Counted from the stretch's first letter, positions 1 to 9,781 are shown. The stretch is 64,000 bases of DNA from Synergistaceae bacterium (GCA_012728235.1 JAAYFL010000038.1:44864-108863); one strand, 5' to 3'. Numbers and translations: made by a program. The notes: a model not told the origin generated them from the sequence alone.

Positions 1-1
1 A

Positions 2-574
2 ACTTTGCATAATATGGAAGAAACGTTAGAAAGTTTAAAAGAACGTCTCAATGCGAATGAAGCACATGCGGAATTTTACTTCCCTTATTTTATAACAAAA
101 AAAGCTCCGATAAGTGGAGCAGAGGGACGAGTGAGATACGATGTAGCTTTTAAGGCAACTCTTAAAGGAAGCGAATTTGATTTAATTACGGAAGTAACCG
201 CTCCTATCCAAACTCTTTGCCCCTGTTCAAAAGAAATTTCGGAATTTGGTGCTCACAGTCAGCGTGCTTATGCGAAAATTGAAGTGCGTATGAAGGAATG
301 GATGTGGATAGAGGAGTTGGCAGAAATCGGAGATTCTTGTGGCTCCGCTCCTATTTACAGTATATTAAAACGAGAAGACGAAAAAGAAATTACTGAACGT
401 GCATACAAAAATCCACGTTTTGTAGAGGATGCTGTTCGTGAACTAGCTCTTATTTTAGATCAAGACACGAGAGTGTCTTGGTTTCGTGTATCTGTAACTA
501 GCCAAGAAAGCATTCATAACCACAACGCATTTGCCAGTATTGAAAGAGATAAATGCGAACAAAAAATAAATTAA
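2..574 (+). CDS. folE2: GTP cyclohydrolase IB (FolE2), C-terminal part, cut by window edge
   Basis: FolE2 converts GTP to 7,8-dihydroneopterin triphosphate, the entry step for folate and for queuosine-type deazapurines. The frame is open to the left edge, so the N-terminus lies outside the window; the TTG at 5 is not a convincing start. About 190 residues are visible, against roughly 260-300 for the family. The family signature TLCPCSKEISEFGAHSQRA is present, with its conserved cysteine and histidine, as is the C-terminal SQESIHNHNAFA stretch. The next gene begins 47 bases downstream. A queuosine gene (queH) lies at 21.1 kb, so either folate or queuosine use is possible. The family call is secure; the physiological branch is not. 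Confidence 0.9.
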   Translation, partial: TLHNMEETLESLKERLNANEAHAEFYFPYFITKKAPISGAEGRVRYDVAFKATLKGSEFDLITEVTAPIQTLCPCSKEISEFGAHSQRAYAKIEVRMKEWMWIEELAEIGDSCGSAPIYSILKREDEKEITERAYKNPRFVEDAVRELALILDQDTRVSWFRVSVTSQESIHNHNAFASIERDKCEQKIN

Positions 575-621
575 GCACTATAAATAAAACAACAGGTGAT
601 GTTTATGAGAGTGGGTAAGAA

Positions 622-1266
622 ATGAAAGAATTTGAGAAAATCGAAGCAATCCTATTCGATTTTGATATGACTCTTGTTGACAGCAGTTATGCCATACATC
701 GCTGCATTAATCTCCTCGCCGAATATGCCGGTCTAAATTTGGTGCCAAGAGAGAAAGTATTGAAAAATATCGGATTAAAAATAGAAGACTGTTATATAAA
801 TTTTTGGGGAGAGTTTAAACAGGAATGGTTGGACTACTATAGAGAGCTTTTTATGGTTGAAGAGAAAGCAGGATTGATACTTTATCCAGGAGTCGTAGAA
901 ACGCTAAATGAATTAAAAGAAAAAGGGCTGAAAGTTGGTGTGGCATCAAACAGACACAATGTTACAACTGTTCTTGAAGCTACTAAGCTCTCAGAGTTCT
1001 TGGATGTATCGGTTGGACTTAATGATGTGAAAAACGCCAAACCAAACCCGGACATATTATACAAAGGGTTAGAAACACTCGGAGTTCCACATGAAAATAG
1101 CATATATGTAGGAGATACTGATATAGATATGCAAACAACAGTTGCTGCTGGAATAAGAGGGGTCGGCACAACAACCGGAAATTTTTCGGCCAAAGAGTTA
1201 AAAGAACATGGTGCTTGGAGAGTCATAGACGATATTAGAGAAATAATGACTCTGATACTGGAATAA
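622..1266 (+). CDS. HAD-superfamily hydrolase, phosphoglycolate phosphatase-like
   Basis: A cytoplasmic phosphatase of the haloacid dehalogenase superfamily, 214 residues, the usual size for the Gph/PpaX-like subgroup. Motif I is LFDFDMTLVDSS near residues 11-22, with nucleophile Asp and general acid Asp. Motif II is VGVASNRHN near residue 105, a Lys in NAKPNPDILYKGL gives motif III, and VGDTDIDMQT near residue 163 is motif IV. The cap domain lies between motifs I and II. The ATG at 622 follows a purine-rich stretch. The substrate cannot be read from the sequence: phosphoglycolate, pyrophosphate or a sugar phosphate are all possible. It is followed 15 bases later by the HlyD-like gene, so cotranscription is likely. 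Confidence 0.85.
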   Translation: MKEFEKIEAILFDFDMTLVDSSYAIHRCINLLAEYAGLNLVPREKVLKNIGLKIEDCYINFWGEFKQEWLDYYRELFMVEEKAGLILYPGVVETLNELKEKGLKVGVASNRHNVTTVLEATKLSEFLDVSVGLNDVKNAKPNPDILYKGLETLGVPHENSIYVGDTDIDMQTTVAAGIRGVGTTTGNFSAKELKEHGAWRVIDDIREIMTLILE

Positions 1267-1281
1267 ATAAGAGGTACTCTA

Positions 1282-2229
1282 ATGGTAAGGCAAATCTCCA
1301 GGAATGATGAAGAGCAAAGAGAATTTAGACTTGATTACTGGATAGCTGTCCTTGTAATAATAATTATTTGGGTATGGGGCGTTAAACTTTATTTCACTCG
1401 CTATGATTATTTACGCCCTGAAATAGCGTGGGCTACGCAAGGTATGAACACAGAAGTAGTCAAATCAGAGGGAGTCCTTTTATGGAGTGAATCCCTTCTG
1501 ACATCTGAAAAAAACGGAGTAATTTCTTATCCTCAGGGGGTCGGTCCAGTAAGAGTTGGCAAAGGAACGGTTTTGGCGGTTATCACCTCAGGTTCTGTAA
1601 CGACAAATATAAAAGCCCCCGACGTGGGCTATTTTATAGCCGGAACTGACGGTTTAGAGATGGGATGGAAATACTCTCAGCTTTGGCATGAAGACCTAAA
1701 ACCATTTGAAACAAAAGCGTTGCAAATGAAAAAAAATAATGATGAAATAAATTCCGGAGAACCGATTGGCAAGCTGATAGCGCTGCCACAAGAGCTACGC
1801 TTTATAGGTAAAATAGATTTAGTGGGAGATCTAAATGAACAGATAAAAAACAAATCCTTAAGAATTATGTTAGACGAGATGGACATACTTTCAAGAGCGG
1901 CAGTAAGAGCTTCAAAAAACATTGGTAATAGCGTCAAAGTATACCTTACTCTGCCTTGGTTTCCACCGGAAATATTAAAAGACAGAAAATATACCTTAAC
2001 AATTGAGGCTGGAAGAGCGTCAGGAGCATTAATACCATCAACATCAGTTGAAAGAAAGAACGGCACTCAGATAGTATATCTTGTCCGAGGCACAAGAGTT
2101 ATGATTAAACAGGTTGAAGGCAAATATATCGAAGATGGCAAATTTCTCGCAACAAAGGGGATTTCAGTCGGAGATCCCGTAGTAAAAGATGCTTCCGGAG
2201 CGAGAGAGGGTAGGATACAATTATGGTAA
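1282..2229 (+). CDS. HlyD-like single-pass membrane protein beside yggS/divIVA
   Basis: A 315-residue protein with one clear transmembrane segment near residues 20-42 (IAVLVIIIIWVWGVKLYF), a short basic N-terminus inside and a large extracytoplasmic part. The external part has the beta-rich, lipoyl/barrel-sandwich character of HlyD-type periplasmic adaptors (VGKGTVLAVI, LTIEAGRASGALIPSTSV, VKQVEGKYIEDG-like stretches). From memory, HlyD-like proteins of unknown role are found next to yggS and divIVA in clostridia and relatives; no transporter partner is seen here. The ATG at 1282 has an AGAGGT ribosome binding site. The gene overlaps yggS by 7 bases, so translational coupling is likely. A role in envelope or division is inferred only from position. 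Confidence 0.6.
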   Translation: MVRQISRNDEEQREFRLDYWIAVLVIIIIWVWGVKLYFTRYDYLRPEIAWATQGMNTEVVKSEGVLLWSESLLTSEKNGVISYPQGVGPVRVGKGTVLAVITSGSVTTNIKAPDVGYFIAGTDGLEMGWKYSQLWHEDLKPFETKALQMKKNNDEINSGEPIGKLIALPQELRFIGKIDLVGDLNEQIKNKSLRIMLDEMDILSRAAVRASKNIGNSVKVYLTLPWFPPEILKDRKYTLTIEAGRASGALIPSTSVERKNGTQIVYLVRGTRVMIKQVEGKYIEDGKFLATKGISVGDPVVKDASGAREGRIQLW

Positions 2230-2927
2230 CAAATGATATCAAAAAAAATATAGAGATAATACGTCAAAGGATAGAACTTTCACTTAAAAAAAGTAATAGA
2301 AAAGAAAAAGAAGTAAAATTAATGGCAGTTTCCAAATTCCACCCGATAGAAAAAATGTTGATAGCTTCAAGTTTTGTCGATTTGTTTGGAGAAAATAGGG
2401 TGCAAGAAGCTGAAGATAAGTCTCTGTTATGGCCAGAAGAAAACAGTGTTCCTTGGCACCTGATAGGTCCACTTCAGCGCAATAAAGTGCGTAAAGCAGT
2501 AAGTATATTTGACCTTATAGAAAGCGTTGATACTCTAAAGTTGGCCGAAACAATAAATAGGGTTGCAAAAGAACAGAATGTTCGCAAATATCCGATATTC
2601 ATAGAGGTGAATATGTCTGACGAAAGAAGTAAAATTGGGATAGCTCCGGAAGGAGCAGAAGAATTAATGAGCGATATTATGGAAAAATGCCCTCATATAT
2701 CAATAGAAGGGCTTATGACAATAGGGCCAAATACCAACGATGTTAAGCTCATAAGAAAAGCATTTGAAGGATTAAGAAATAAAAGGGATTTTCTGCGAAC
2801 TCAGTTAGGACTTGAATTGCCTGAACTTTCTATGGGGATGAGCGGAGATTTCGAATTTGCGATTGAAGCGGGAAGCACCATTGTTCGTTTAGGCACTTCT
2901 ATATTCGGGGACAGAAATAACAATTAA
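2223..2927 (+). CDS. yggS: PLP homeostasis protein, YggS/PROSC family
   Basis: A cytoplasmic fold-III pyridoxal-phosphate protein that maintains PLP and amino-acid pools; no enzymatic reaction is established for the family. It is 234 residues, the usual size. The PLP lysine is in MAVSKFHPIEK near residue 37. Other family marks are FGENRVQEA, WHLIGPLQRNKVRKAV near residues 79-94, GLMTIGP near residue 160, LSMGMSGDFEFAIEAGS and the phosphate-binding VRLGTSIFG at the end. The start ATG lies inside the last codons of the HlyD-like gene. divIVA follows 51 bases later; the YggS-DivIVA pairing is typical of the ylm cell-division cluster of Gram-positive bacteria. Confidence 0.92.
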   Translation: MVTNDIKKNIEIIRQRIELSLKKSNRKEKEVKLMAVSKFHPIEKMLIASSFVDLFGENRVQEAEDKSLLWPEENSVPWHLIGPLQRNKVRKAVSIFDLIESVDTLKLAETINRVAKEQNVRKYPIFIEVNMSDERSKIGIAPEGAEELMSDIMEKCPHISIEGLMTIGPNTNDVKLIRKAFEGLRNKRDFLRTQLGLELPELSMGMSGDFEFAIEAGSTIVRLGTSIFGDRNNN

Positions 2928-2978
2928 GTGATATTTGCTTTTTTGAAAATAAAAGAAAAAGAGGAGGATAATAATAAA

Positions 2979-3689
2979 ATGGTTGAAATTTTAACTTCAC
3001 TTGATGTAGTAAACCAATCCTTTAAAAAAAGCTTAAGAGGGTACGATGTTGTTGAGGTTGATGAATTTCTAGATGCAATAGCAGAAACATTGCAATACTA
3101 CGCTCAGGAAACAAAAGATCTAAGAAATGCTCTGTCCGAAAAAGAAGCAAGCTTAAATGAATATGAAAAAATGAAAAATGTGCTTCAAGAAGCCTTGATT
3201 CTAGCCCAAAAAAGTGCCGATGAGAGGGTTCGTTCAGCAAAAGAACAAGCTAAAAAAATAATAGCGGATGCAGAAAAAAAAGCTGAAATTACCTGTGCCG
3301 AGGCGGCAGGAGAAGCTGGAAGATTGAGGGAGGGCGTATATCAAATAAAAAACATACGTACTCTTTATGAACAAGAGGTAAGAGAACTCGTTGCAAAGTA
3401 TGAGGAAATTATAGACAACATTGACTCTGACTCCAATATGAAGGAAGCTGTAGATAGTGTCCTTGAAGTTTATGAAGAAGAGAAAGCTCGTGACAAAGAA
3501 GCTTCTTCCGAATCTGGCGACGGGCAGGAATTAGAACTTGAGTTTACAGAAGAAACAATAGATAAAGAAGAACTTGCGGCAGCATATGACATGTTGGGTG
3601 TAAACCCTGATGAGATATTAAAAGAAGAGTTTGAAGAGGAAGAGAGTTTAGAAGAACAAGAAGAGGAAATTCTAGAGGAAGAAAATTAA
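2979..3689 (+). CDS. divIVA: DivIVA-family polar/septal coiled-coil protein
   Basis: DivIVA binds negatively curved membrane at poles and septa and recruits partner proteins. The ATG at 2979 follows GAGGAGG and gives the standard N-terminus; an upstream in-frame GTG at 2928 would add 17 unlikely residues. Residues 1-35 form the membrane-binding domain with the hallmark SLRGYDVVEVDEFLDAIAET. A long coiled coil follows (about 35-160), rich in Lys, Glu and Ala. The last about 60 residues are strongly acidic (EEFEEEESLEEQEEEILEEEN), an unusual tail that could repel DNA or bind a basic partner. Total 236 residues. It sits between yggS and recG on the same strand. Confidence 0.9.
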   Translation: MVEILTSLDVVNQSFKKSLRGYDVVEVDEFLDAIAETLQYYAQETKDLRNALSEKEASLNEYEKMKNVLQEALILAQKSADERVRSAKEQAKKIIADAEKKAEITCAEAAGEAGRLREGVYQIKNIRTLYEQEVRELVAKYEEIIDNIDSDSNMKEAVDSVLEVYEEEKARDKEASSESGDGQELELEFTEETIDKEELAAAYDMLGVNPDEILKEEFEEEESLEEQEEEILEEEN

Positions 3690-3696
3690 TTTAACA

Positions 3697-5751
3697 GTGT
3701 CAGAACCACTATCCGAATCTATAACAGCTCAACCTGGCGTAGGTATTAAGAGAGCGGCGCAGCTTGCTAACTTAGGAATCGCTACGCTAGAAGATTTGTT
3801 ATGGTTTTTTCCCAGAAAATATATAGATAGAAGAAACATGGTGTCCATATCAAAGCTTGTACCGGGCTCTCCCTCAGTTTTAAATGTTAAAGTAATAAAT
3901 ATAAAACGCACAAAACTGAGAAAAAGAGGGTTGGAGTTAGTGACTGCGGAGTTAAGTGACGATACGGGAACTATAATTGCGACTTGGTTTAACAGAAGAG
4001 GGCTTGAATATATATTAAAAAATGAAACAGAGATTATTTTATTTGGCACAGCTTCTATACGAGGAAACTTTTTGGAATTTTCAAACCCTGAATTTGAAGT
4101 CATAAAAGATTTGTCAGATAGAGCAGCTTTTTGTGGGATTGTGCCTGTATATCCTTCTACAGCAGGATTGCAGAACAGATGGTTTCGGAAGTTTATATCA
4201 GAGAGAATAGAAGAGAATCTTCATTATATTAGAGAAACTCTTCCTCAATCTATAATAGAAAAAAGAAAATTCCCTACCCTTTCAGAAGCAATTAAAATAA
4301 TGCACAGGCCTCCTACACCGGAAAAGTGGAAAGAAGCTAGAACCAGGCTGGCATATGAAGAATTTTTCATTATCCAAGCTACAATGGCACATCGTAGAAA
4401 AAAAATTAAAGACTTAAACACTTCTCCGGTAATAAGCCCCAATGGAAAGATCTACGAAAAATTCACAAAAGAGCTTGCCTTTAAACTCACAAAATCACAA
4501 GAAATAGCACTGGAAGAAATATTTAATGACACGTCTTTCACGATGCCAATGTCGCGTCTACTACAGGGTGATGTTGGTAGCGGAAAGACTATCATTGCAA
4601 TTGCTTTGGCTGCAGCTGCTGTGGATTCAAATGCTCAGACTGCGCTACTTGCTCCAACAGAAGTCCTCGCAGATCAACTTTTTTCTCAGCTAAGTAAATA
4701 TTTATCTTCTCAAGGTGTTTCAGTAGTTCTTCTTAAAGGAGCTTTAACAGATAGAGAAAAAAAAGAGATACTTAAGTCAATAAAAGATGGTTCTGCGAAC
4801 GTAATTGTTGGTACTCAATCTTTACTTGAAGAAAAAGTGGAATTCTATAATTTAGGTGTAGTAATAATAGATGAACAGCACAGATTTGGGGTGAAACAGA
4901 GAGCAGCTCTGCTCAAACGTGAAAAAGTTCCCCATATACTACTGATGAGTGCAACTCCTATCCCGCGCACTCTAACTATGTGTTTGTTTGGAGATTTGGA
5001 TATTTCGCTGCTTCAAGAGAAACCACACGGTCGAAAAAAAATTGAAACAAGAATCATAGACGAATCAAAAATGTCAAAATTGCTGCAATTCATAACGCAA
5101 GAAATAAAAAACGAAGGCAGAGTTTATTGGATATGTCCAAGAGTGGAAGGGGAAGAAGATCCTGACATAGCCTCCTCAAAAAAAAGATTTAAGTTGCTGC
5201 AGAAAGAGTTGCCTGAAATAAAAAGCGGCCTGCTTCATGGGCGTTTAGAGAGTAAAGAGAAAGAAAAAGTTCTTTCGATGTTTAGAGAAGGAACAATAAA
5301 ATTATTGGTTTCTACGACAGTAATTGAAGTGGGAGTAGATGTATCTGAAGCTTCAATAATAGTGATAGAGTCTCCCGAATTTTTTGGTCTTTCCCAACTG
5401 CATCAACTTAGAGGAAGAGTAGGCAGAAGCGCTCGAAGAGGGGTATGTGTTCTTCTTACCACTTCCGGTACAGCTGTTCCGGAGAGATTAAAAATTATGT
5501 TAAAAAGCGATGATGGTTTTGAGATAGCAGAAGCGGATCTTTCTTTCCGTGGTTCAGGTGAAATAGATGGCGTCTCGCAACATGGTGAAACAAAATTTAA
5601 AGTAGCAGATCTTTTTAGAGATACAAAAATACTATTAGAAGCCAAAGAAGACGCTTATGAACTGATAAACAAGGATCCAAACTTTACAGAAATCCCACAT
5701 CTTTTGGAAAAAATCCAATTGGACAAAGAGCAAACTCTGGGTATTGGATAA
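3697..5751 (+). CDS. recG: ATP-dependent DNA helicase RecG
   Basis: RecG remodels stalled replication forks and branch-migrates Holliday junctions. It is 684 residues, full length. The N-terminal helical and wedge (OB) domain contains PGVGIKRAAQLANLGI and the FFPRKYIDRR start of the wedge. Walker A is GDVGSGKT near residues 290-297, the DEQH box is IIDEQHRFGVKQR, and motif III is LLMSATPIPRTL. The C-terminal lobe has STTVIEVGVDV and the QLHQLRGRVGRS motif VI. It starts at GTG, 7 bases after the divIVA stop, in the same run of genes. Nothing is missing. Confidence 0.97.
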   Translation: MSEPLSESITAQPGVGIKRAAQLANLGIATLEDLLWFFPRKYIDRRNMVSISKLVPGSPSVLNVKVINIKRTKLRKRGLELVTAELSDDTGTIIATWFNRRGLEYILKNETEIILFGTASIRGNFLEFSNPEFEVIKDLSDRAAFCGIVPVYPSTAGLQNRWFRKFISERIEENLHYIRETLPQSIIEKRKFPTLSEAIKIMHRPPTPEKWKEARTRLAYEEFFIIQATMAHRRKKIKDLNTSPVISPNGKIYEKFTKELAFKLTKSQEIALEEIFNDTSFTMPMSRLLQGDVGSGKTIIAIALAAAAVDSNAQTALLAPTEVLADQLFSQLSKYLSSQGVSVVLLKGALTDREKKEILKSIKDGSANVIVGTQSLLEEKVEFYNLGVVIIDEQHRFGVKQRAALLKREKVPHILLMSATPIPRTLTMCLFGDLDISLLQEKPHGRKKIETRIIDESKMSKLLQFITQEIKNEGRVYWICPRVEGEEDPDIASSKKRFKLLQKELPEIKSGLLHGRLESKEKEKVLSMFREGTIKLLVSTTVIEVGVDVSEASIIVIESPEFFGLSQLHQLRGRVGRSARRGVCVLLTTSGTAVPERLKIMLKSDDGFEIAEADLSFRGSGEIDGVSQHGETKFKVADLFRDTKILLEAKEDAYELINKDPNFTEIPHLLEKIQLDKEQTLGIG

Positions 5752-5779
5752 GCGTTTATAGTACAGAAATTAATTGCAC

Positions 5780-5808
5780 TTGTGAATAAAACATTTGTTA
5801 TGTACAAT
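5780..5808 (+). promoter_or_regulatory. Candidate sigma-70-type promoter upstream of rny
   Basis: In the 175-base gap after recG, TTGTGA (5780-5785) and TACAAT (5803-5808) are separated by 17 bases, close to the consensus for a housekeeping promoter. The rny start is about 118 bases further on, leaving a long A+T-rich leader. Assigned by eye only. Confidence 0.35.
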
Positions 5809-5926
5809 GTTATACATCGGCGTAAAATCATGTAACTTTAAATCAACCTATATTGAGTTAATTTTTGTTTGCAAAATTAAGAAAAGACAGATGTACCATG
5901 ACAATTTAAATTGAGGTGACAAGTAG

Positions 5927-7462
5927 ATGTTAATTACACTTTTATGTGTAATCACAGCTTCTGCCATTGGCGTGCTGTTTGGTTACACTTATCGAAAAAA
6001 AAGAGAAGTTCAAAAGTACAAAGGTGCTCTTTCAGAGTCTGAACGTTTGATTTCAGAAGCAGCTAAAAAAGCGGAACAACTCAAACGAGATTTACTCTTA
6101 GAAGGCAAAGACGAAATACTTAGATTAAGACAAGAAATTGAAAAAGAAATAAAAGAACGCCGCAGTGAAGTGCAACGATCAGAGCGACGTTTGGAACAAA
6201 AAGAAGACAACTTAGACAAAAAGATAGAAAACATAACAAGAAAAGAAGAAGAACTTCGTTTAGACGACGAAAAGATACAAGAAAAGCTAAGAGCTCTTTC
6301 AACACAAGAAGAAGAGTTTATATCAAAGCTTGAGCAGATAGCTCAGTTAAAACGCGAAGAAGCAACTGACATGTTGCTTGCGAAAGTTGAATCTGAGGCC
6401 AATCACCTAATAGGTCTTAGACTTATAGAACTTGAAGAAAAAGCTAAGCGAGAAGCCGATCGCAAAGCACAAGAAATTATAGCCACAGCCGTCCAGCGCT
6501 GCAGCGTAGAATTTACTTCGGATGCAGTAGTAAGTGTTGTCAATTTACCCACAGATGACATGAAAGGCCGCATTATAGGTCGTGAAGGACGTAATATAAG
6601 AACATTCGAAACGTTGACCGGAGTTGATTTAATAGTTGATGATACCCCGGAGGCAGTAACGCTAAGCAGTTTCGATCCAGTGAGACGCGAAGTAGCTCGT
6701 ATGTCCCTGGAAAGGCTTGTAGTTGATGGTCGTATTCATCCCGCGCGTATCGAAGAAATAATAGAACGAGCAGAAAAGGATGTCCAGACAGAAATAGTCG
6801 AAGCGGCTGAACAAGCTTTAAAAGAAACCGGGATAAAAAATATGAACTACGATCTTACAAAAATAATAGGACAGCTCCGTTATCGTACAAGCTACGGTCA
6901 AAATGCACTGTCTCATAGTTTAGAGGTTGCGCATATAGCCGGGATAATGGCTGCAGAGTTGGGGTTAGACGACATAAAAGCTCGCAGAGCCGGACTTCTT
7001 CATGACATAGGCAAAGCGGTTGATCATCAGGTAGAGGGACCTCATGCAAGAATTGGTGCCGATTTAGCCAAAAGATACGGAGAAACAGCAGATATTGTCA
7101 ATGCTATAGCGGCTCACCACGAAGACGAAGAGCCTGAGACAATATATGCCATTCTGGTTGCGGCTTCTGATGCAATCAGCGCATCTCGCCCTGGAGCTCG
7201 CAGAGAAAGCCACGATGCATATATAAAACGACTCGAAAAACTCGAAGAAATTGCAAAATCATTTGAGGGAGTTGGCAAAGCATATGCTATTCAGGCTGGA
7301 CGAGAGCTGCGCATAGCAGTTGCTCCTACGGTTACGGATGAGGGAGAAATGGAAAAAATGGCCTATGACATAGCGCGTAAGATAGAAGAAGAAATGCGTT
7401 ATCCTGGTCAAATTAAAGTTACTTTAATAAGGGAAACAAGAGCTATCGAATATGCAAAGTAG
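5927..7462 (+). CDS. rny: Ribonuclease Y
   Basis: A membrane-anchored endoribonuclease that starts bulk mRNA decay. It is 511 residues, the normal size. A hydrophobic N-terminal anchor spans about residues 1-20 ([18 protein letters not shown]). A very long charged coiled coil follows to about residue 190, then a KH RNA-binding domain with [17 protein letters not shown]. The HD phosphohydrolase domain has [10 protein letters not shown] and the metal-binding [18 protein letters not shown]. The ATG follows a GAGGTGA ribosome binding site. ymdB follows after 11 bases; the rny-ymdB pair is conserved in Firmicutes and Synergistota. Confidence 0.97.
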   Translation: MLITLLCVITASAIGVLFGYTYRKKREVQKYKGALSESERLISEAAKKAEQLKRDLLLEGKDEILRLRQEIEKEIKERRSEVQRSERRLEQKEDNLDKKIENITRKEEELRLDDEKIQEKLRALSTQEEEFISKLEQIAQLKREEATDMLLAKVESEANHLIGLRLIELEEKAKREADRKAQEIIATAVQRCSVEFTSDAVVSVVNLPTDDMKGRIIGREGRNIRTFETLTGVDLIVDDTPEAVTLSSFDPVRREVARMSLERLVVDGRIHPARIEEIIERAEKDVQTEIVEAAEQALKETGIKNMNYDLTKIIGQLRYRTSYGQNALSHSLEVAHIAGIMAAELGLDDIKARRAGLLHDIGKAVDHQVEGPHARIGADLAKRYGETADIVNAIAAHHEDEEPETIYAILVAASDAISASRPGARRESHDAYIKRLEKLEEIAKSFEGVGKAYAIQAGRELRIAVAPTVTDEGEMEKMAYDIARKIEEEMRYPGQIKVTLIRETRAIEYAK

Positions 7463-7473
7463 GTTGTTTATTA

Positions 7474-8247
7474 ATGAAAATACTTTTTATAGGTGATATT
7501 ATGGGGCGCCCGGGACGAGAAGCATTCGCCAGGGCGCTTCCTTCTATGCGCACAGAGTATGGTCCTTTTGATTTCATCGTTGCAAACGGGGAAAATAGTG
7601 CAGCGGGAAGAGGGCTTACAGAAAAAATCATGAATGAACTCTTCTCTATGGGGATAGATATCCTCACAAGTGGAAATCATATTTGGGATAAAAAAGATTT
7701 TATCCCTTACTTGGACTCTGAACCTAGAGTGCTTCGCCCTGCGAATTATCCTGAGGGAGCGCCTGGGAGAGGGTTTGGAGTCTATGAGAAAAACGGAGAA
7801 AAATTAGCTGTAATATGTTTACAAGGAAGAGCTTTCATGCCCCCTCTCGACTGTCCCTTTAAAGAGGCAGAAAGAATTTTAGAGCAAATTGAAACAACGG
7901 CCATATTTGTAGATATGCATGCAGAAGCATCTTCAGAAAAACGGGCGTTGGCGTTAAAGCTTGATGGCAAAGTCTCAGCCGTAGTTGGAACACATACACA
8001 CGTACAAACAGCTGATGAAGAAGTTCTCCCCAGTGGGACTGCTTTTATCTCAGATGTAGGTATGACTGGTGGTCACGCTGGAGTTATTGGGATGACCTAT
8101 GAATCTGTAATTCCAAAATTTTTGTATGGTACGCCCAGCAAATTTGAAATATGTAATGAGGGGATCAAATTACAGGCAGTTGCTATAAGTATAGACAACG
8201 AAACCGGAAGAGCTATGGATATAAAGAGAATTAATATATCGTTGTAA
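7474..8247 (+). CDS. ymdB: YmdB-family metallophosphoesterase (2',3'-cyclic nucleotide type)
   Basis: A calcineurin-like dinuclear metal phosphodiesterase, 257 residues. In Bacillus, YmdB hydrolyses 2',3'-cAMP and affects biofilm genes; that role is transferred by homology only. The metal-binding motifs are in order: LFIGDIMGRPGREAF at the start, ANGENSAAGRG near residue 39, SGNHIWDKKD near residue 67, and VVGTHTHVQTADE near residue 170, with ISDVGMTGGH after it. It lies 11 bases after rny, and a strong terminator follows the stop, so rny-ymdB is probably one transcription unit starting from the promoter after recG. Confidence 0.93.
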   Translation: MKILFIGDIMGRPGREAFARALPSMRTEYGPFDFIVANGENSAAGRGLTEKIMNELFSMGIDILTSGNHIWDKKDFIPYLDSEPRVLRPANYPEGAPGRGFGVYEKNGEKLAVICLQGRAFMPPLDCPFKEAERILEQIETTAIFVDMHAEASSEKRALALKLDGKVSAVVGTHTHVQTADEEVLPSGTAFISDVGMTGGHAGVIGMTYESVIPKFLYGTPSKFEICNEGIKLQAVAISIDNETGRAMDIKRINISL

Positions 8248-8249
8248 CA

Positions 8250-8289
8250 AAATGACGAAAGCGTTTTAATGCTTTCGTCATTTTTTCTT
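8250..8289 (+). terminator. Rho-independent terminator after ymdB
   Basis: AAATGACGAAAGC (8250-8262) pairs perfectly with GCTTTCGTCATTT (8271-8283) around an 8-base loop, and is followed by a T-rich run. It closes the rny-ymdB unit. Confidence 0.9.
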
Positions 8290-8427
8290 TTTTATCAACA
8301 TACAGTCAGTAATAAAACAAAAATTGCATATATTTACGTACTTAAACAAATATTATTGTATAATCATGAATTAAAGGTTTTTATATTGTTTAATACAAGC
8401 TTCTAAAATTCGAAAGGGGTTGCATTT

Positions 8428-9762
8428 ATGTCTGAAAAAAGAGAACAGTGGGGCAGTAAGTTTGGTTTTATCATGGCTGCCGCAGGCTCCGCAATCGGTC
8501 TTGGAAATATCTGGCGTTTTCCCTATATAACAGGTAAATATGGTGGCGCCGCATTTGTATTAGTTTATTTAGCTATAGTTATTATTCTTGGAATGTCCCT
8601 AATGTTGGCTGAGTTTGCAATAGGACGCTGCGCGAAACAAGATGCAGTCGGTTCTTTTAAAAAGCTTGGCGGAGGACTCTGGCCCATAGTTGGTTGGATG
8701 GGTTTCTTTGTAGCTTTCGTGGTTCTTTCCTACTATTTAGTTATCTCTGGTTGGACAGTTGCCTATATATTTAAGTCTTTTACAGGTCTTATGGACTCCG
8801 CTGCTCTAGGCAAAACAGGCGAGGTATTTGTTAATTTTATTTCAAATCCTGTACAAGCCATAACCTATCACCTAATAGTTATGGGAATAGTAATCGGGAT
8901 TGTGTACAAAGGTATCTCAGGAGGTATAGAAAAAAGCTGCAAGGTTCTTATGCCTGCTCTTTTTATTATATTGCTGGTACTTATTGTTCGTTCGTTAACC
9001 TTCCCAGGAGCTATGGCTGGGCTTGAGTTTTACCTAAAACCTGATTTTTCAAAATTAACCGGTGAAGCTATATTAGCTGCTGTTGGGCAAGGCTTCTTTT
9101 CTTTATCGCTTGCAATGGGCATAATGATTACATATGGAAGCTATATACCAAAAGAAGAGTATCTTCCCTCAGCTGTGCAAAAGGTTGTTTTCTTGGATAC
9201 ATTGGCGGCGATTTTAGCTGGATTGGTTATTTTTCCAGCAGCATTTGCTTTCGGTGTAGCGCCAAATAGCGGAGTAGGCCTTACATTCGTAACATTACCG
9301 GTTGTATTTTCAAAAATGCCGCTAGGATTCGCATTCTCTTCCGCATTCTTTGTTCTTCTTTTCATATCAGCATTGACCTCTGCTATTTCACTTTTTGAAG
9401 TTGTTGTTGCTTATGGCATTGACCAGCTTAAATGGAGCAGAATAAAATCAGTCATCATTATGGGGATTGCGATTGCGCTTTTCGGAATACCCTCAGCATT
9501 GGGTGAAGGTGGACATTTTATAAAAATAGCCGGAAAAACTTTCCTTGATTTTGCAGACTACATTACAAACAACGTGGTTATGCCGCTTGGCGGAATATTT
9601 ATCTGTCTTTTTGTGGGATGGTTCTGGGTCAAGGGAGCGAAAGATGAGATTACCGACAACGGAAAAATCTCCTTCCCCTCGTACAACATTTGGCTCTGGA
9701 TTTGTCGTATCCTCGCACCTATTACAAATGCTTTAATTTTCTATAATGGTCTTAAGTGGTAA
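8428..9762 (+). CDS. Na+-dependent transporter of the neurotransmitter:sodium symporter (SNF/NSS) family
   Basis: An inner-membrane amino-acid symporter of the LeuT fold, 444 residues, with about eleven hydrophobic segments visible. The N-terminal signature WGSKFGFIMAAAGSAIGLGN followed by IWRFPY is the family's Na+/substrate-binding unwound TM1. TM2-TM3 (GGAAFVLVYLAIVIILG, IVGWMGFFVAFVVLSYYL) and the SNGVGLTFVTLPVVF-like TM7-TM8 region are as expected. It has its own upstream gap with a TATAAT at 8359 and its own terminator. Its place directly before the glycine reductase genes suggests glycine as substrate; other small amino acids are possible. The ATG follows GAAAGGGG. Confidence 0.9.
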   Translation: MSEKREQWGSKFGFIMAAAGSAIGLGNIWRFPYITGKYGGAAFVLVYLAIVIILGMSLMLAEFAIGRCAKQDAVGSFKKLGGGLWPIVGWMGFFVAFVVLSYYLVISGWTVAYIFKSFTGLMDSAALGKTGEVFVNFISNPVQAITYHLIVMGIVIGIVYKGISGGIEKSCKVLMPALFIILLVLIVRSLTFPGAMAGLEFYLKPDFSKLTGEAILAAVGQGFFSLSLAMGIMITYGSYIPKEEYLPSAVQKVVFLDTLAAILAGLVIFPAAFAFGVAPNSGVGLTFVTLPVVFSKMPLGFAFSSAFFVLLFISALTSAISLFEVVVAYGIDQLKWSRIKSVIIMGIAIALFGIPSALGEGGHFIKIAGKTFLDFADYITNNVVMPLGGIFICLFVGWFWVKGAKDEITDNGKISFPSYNIWLWICRILAPITNALIFYNGLKW

Positions 9763-9781
9763 AAAGTAAATAAACACACTA

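Noticed and set aside
8290..8427. Glycine riboswitch upstream of the symporter
   Set aside because: The gap is short and A+T-rich and shows none of the paired aptamer core of glycine riboswitches.
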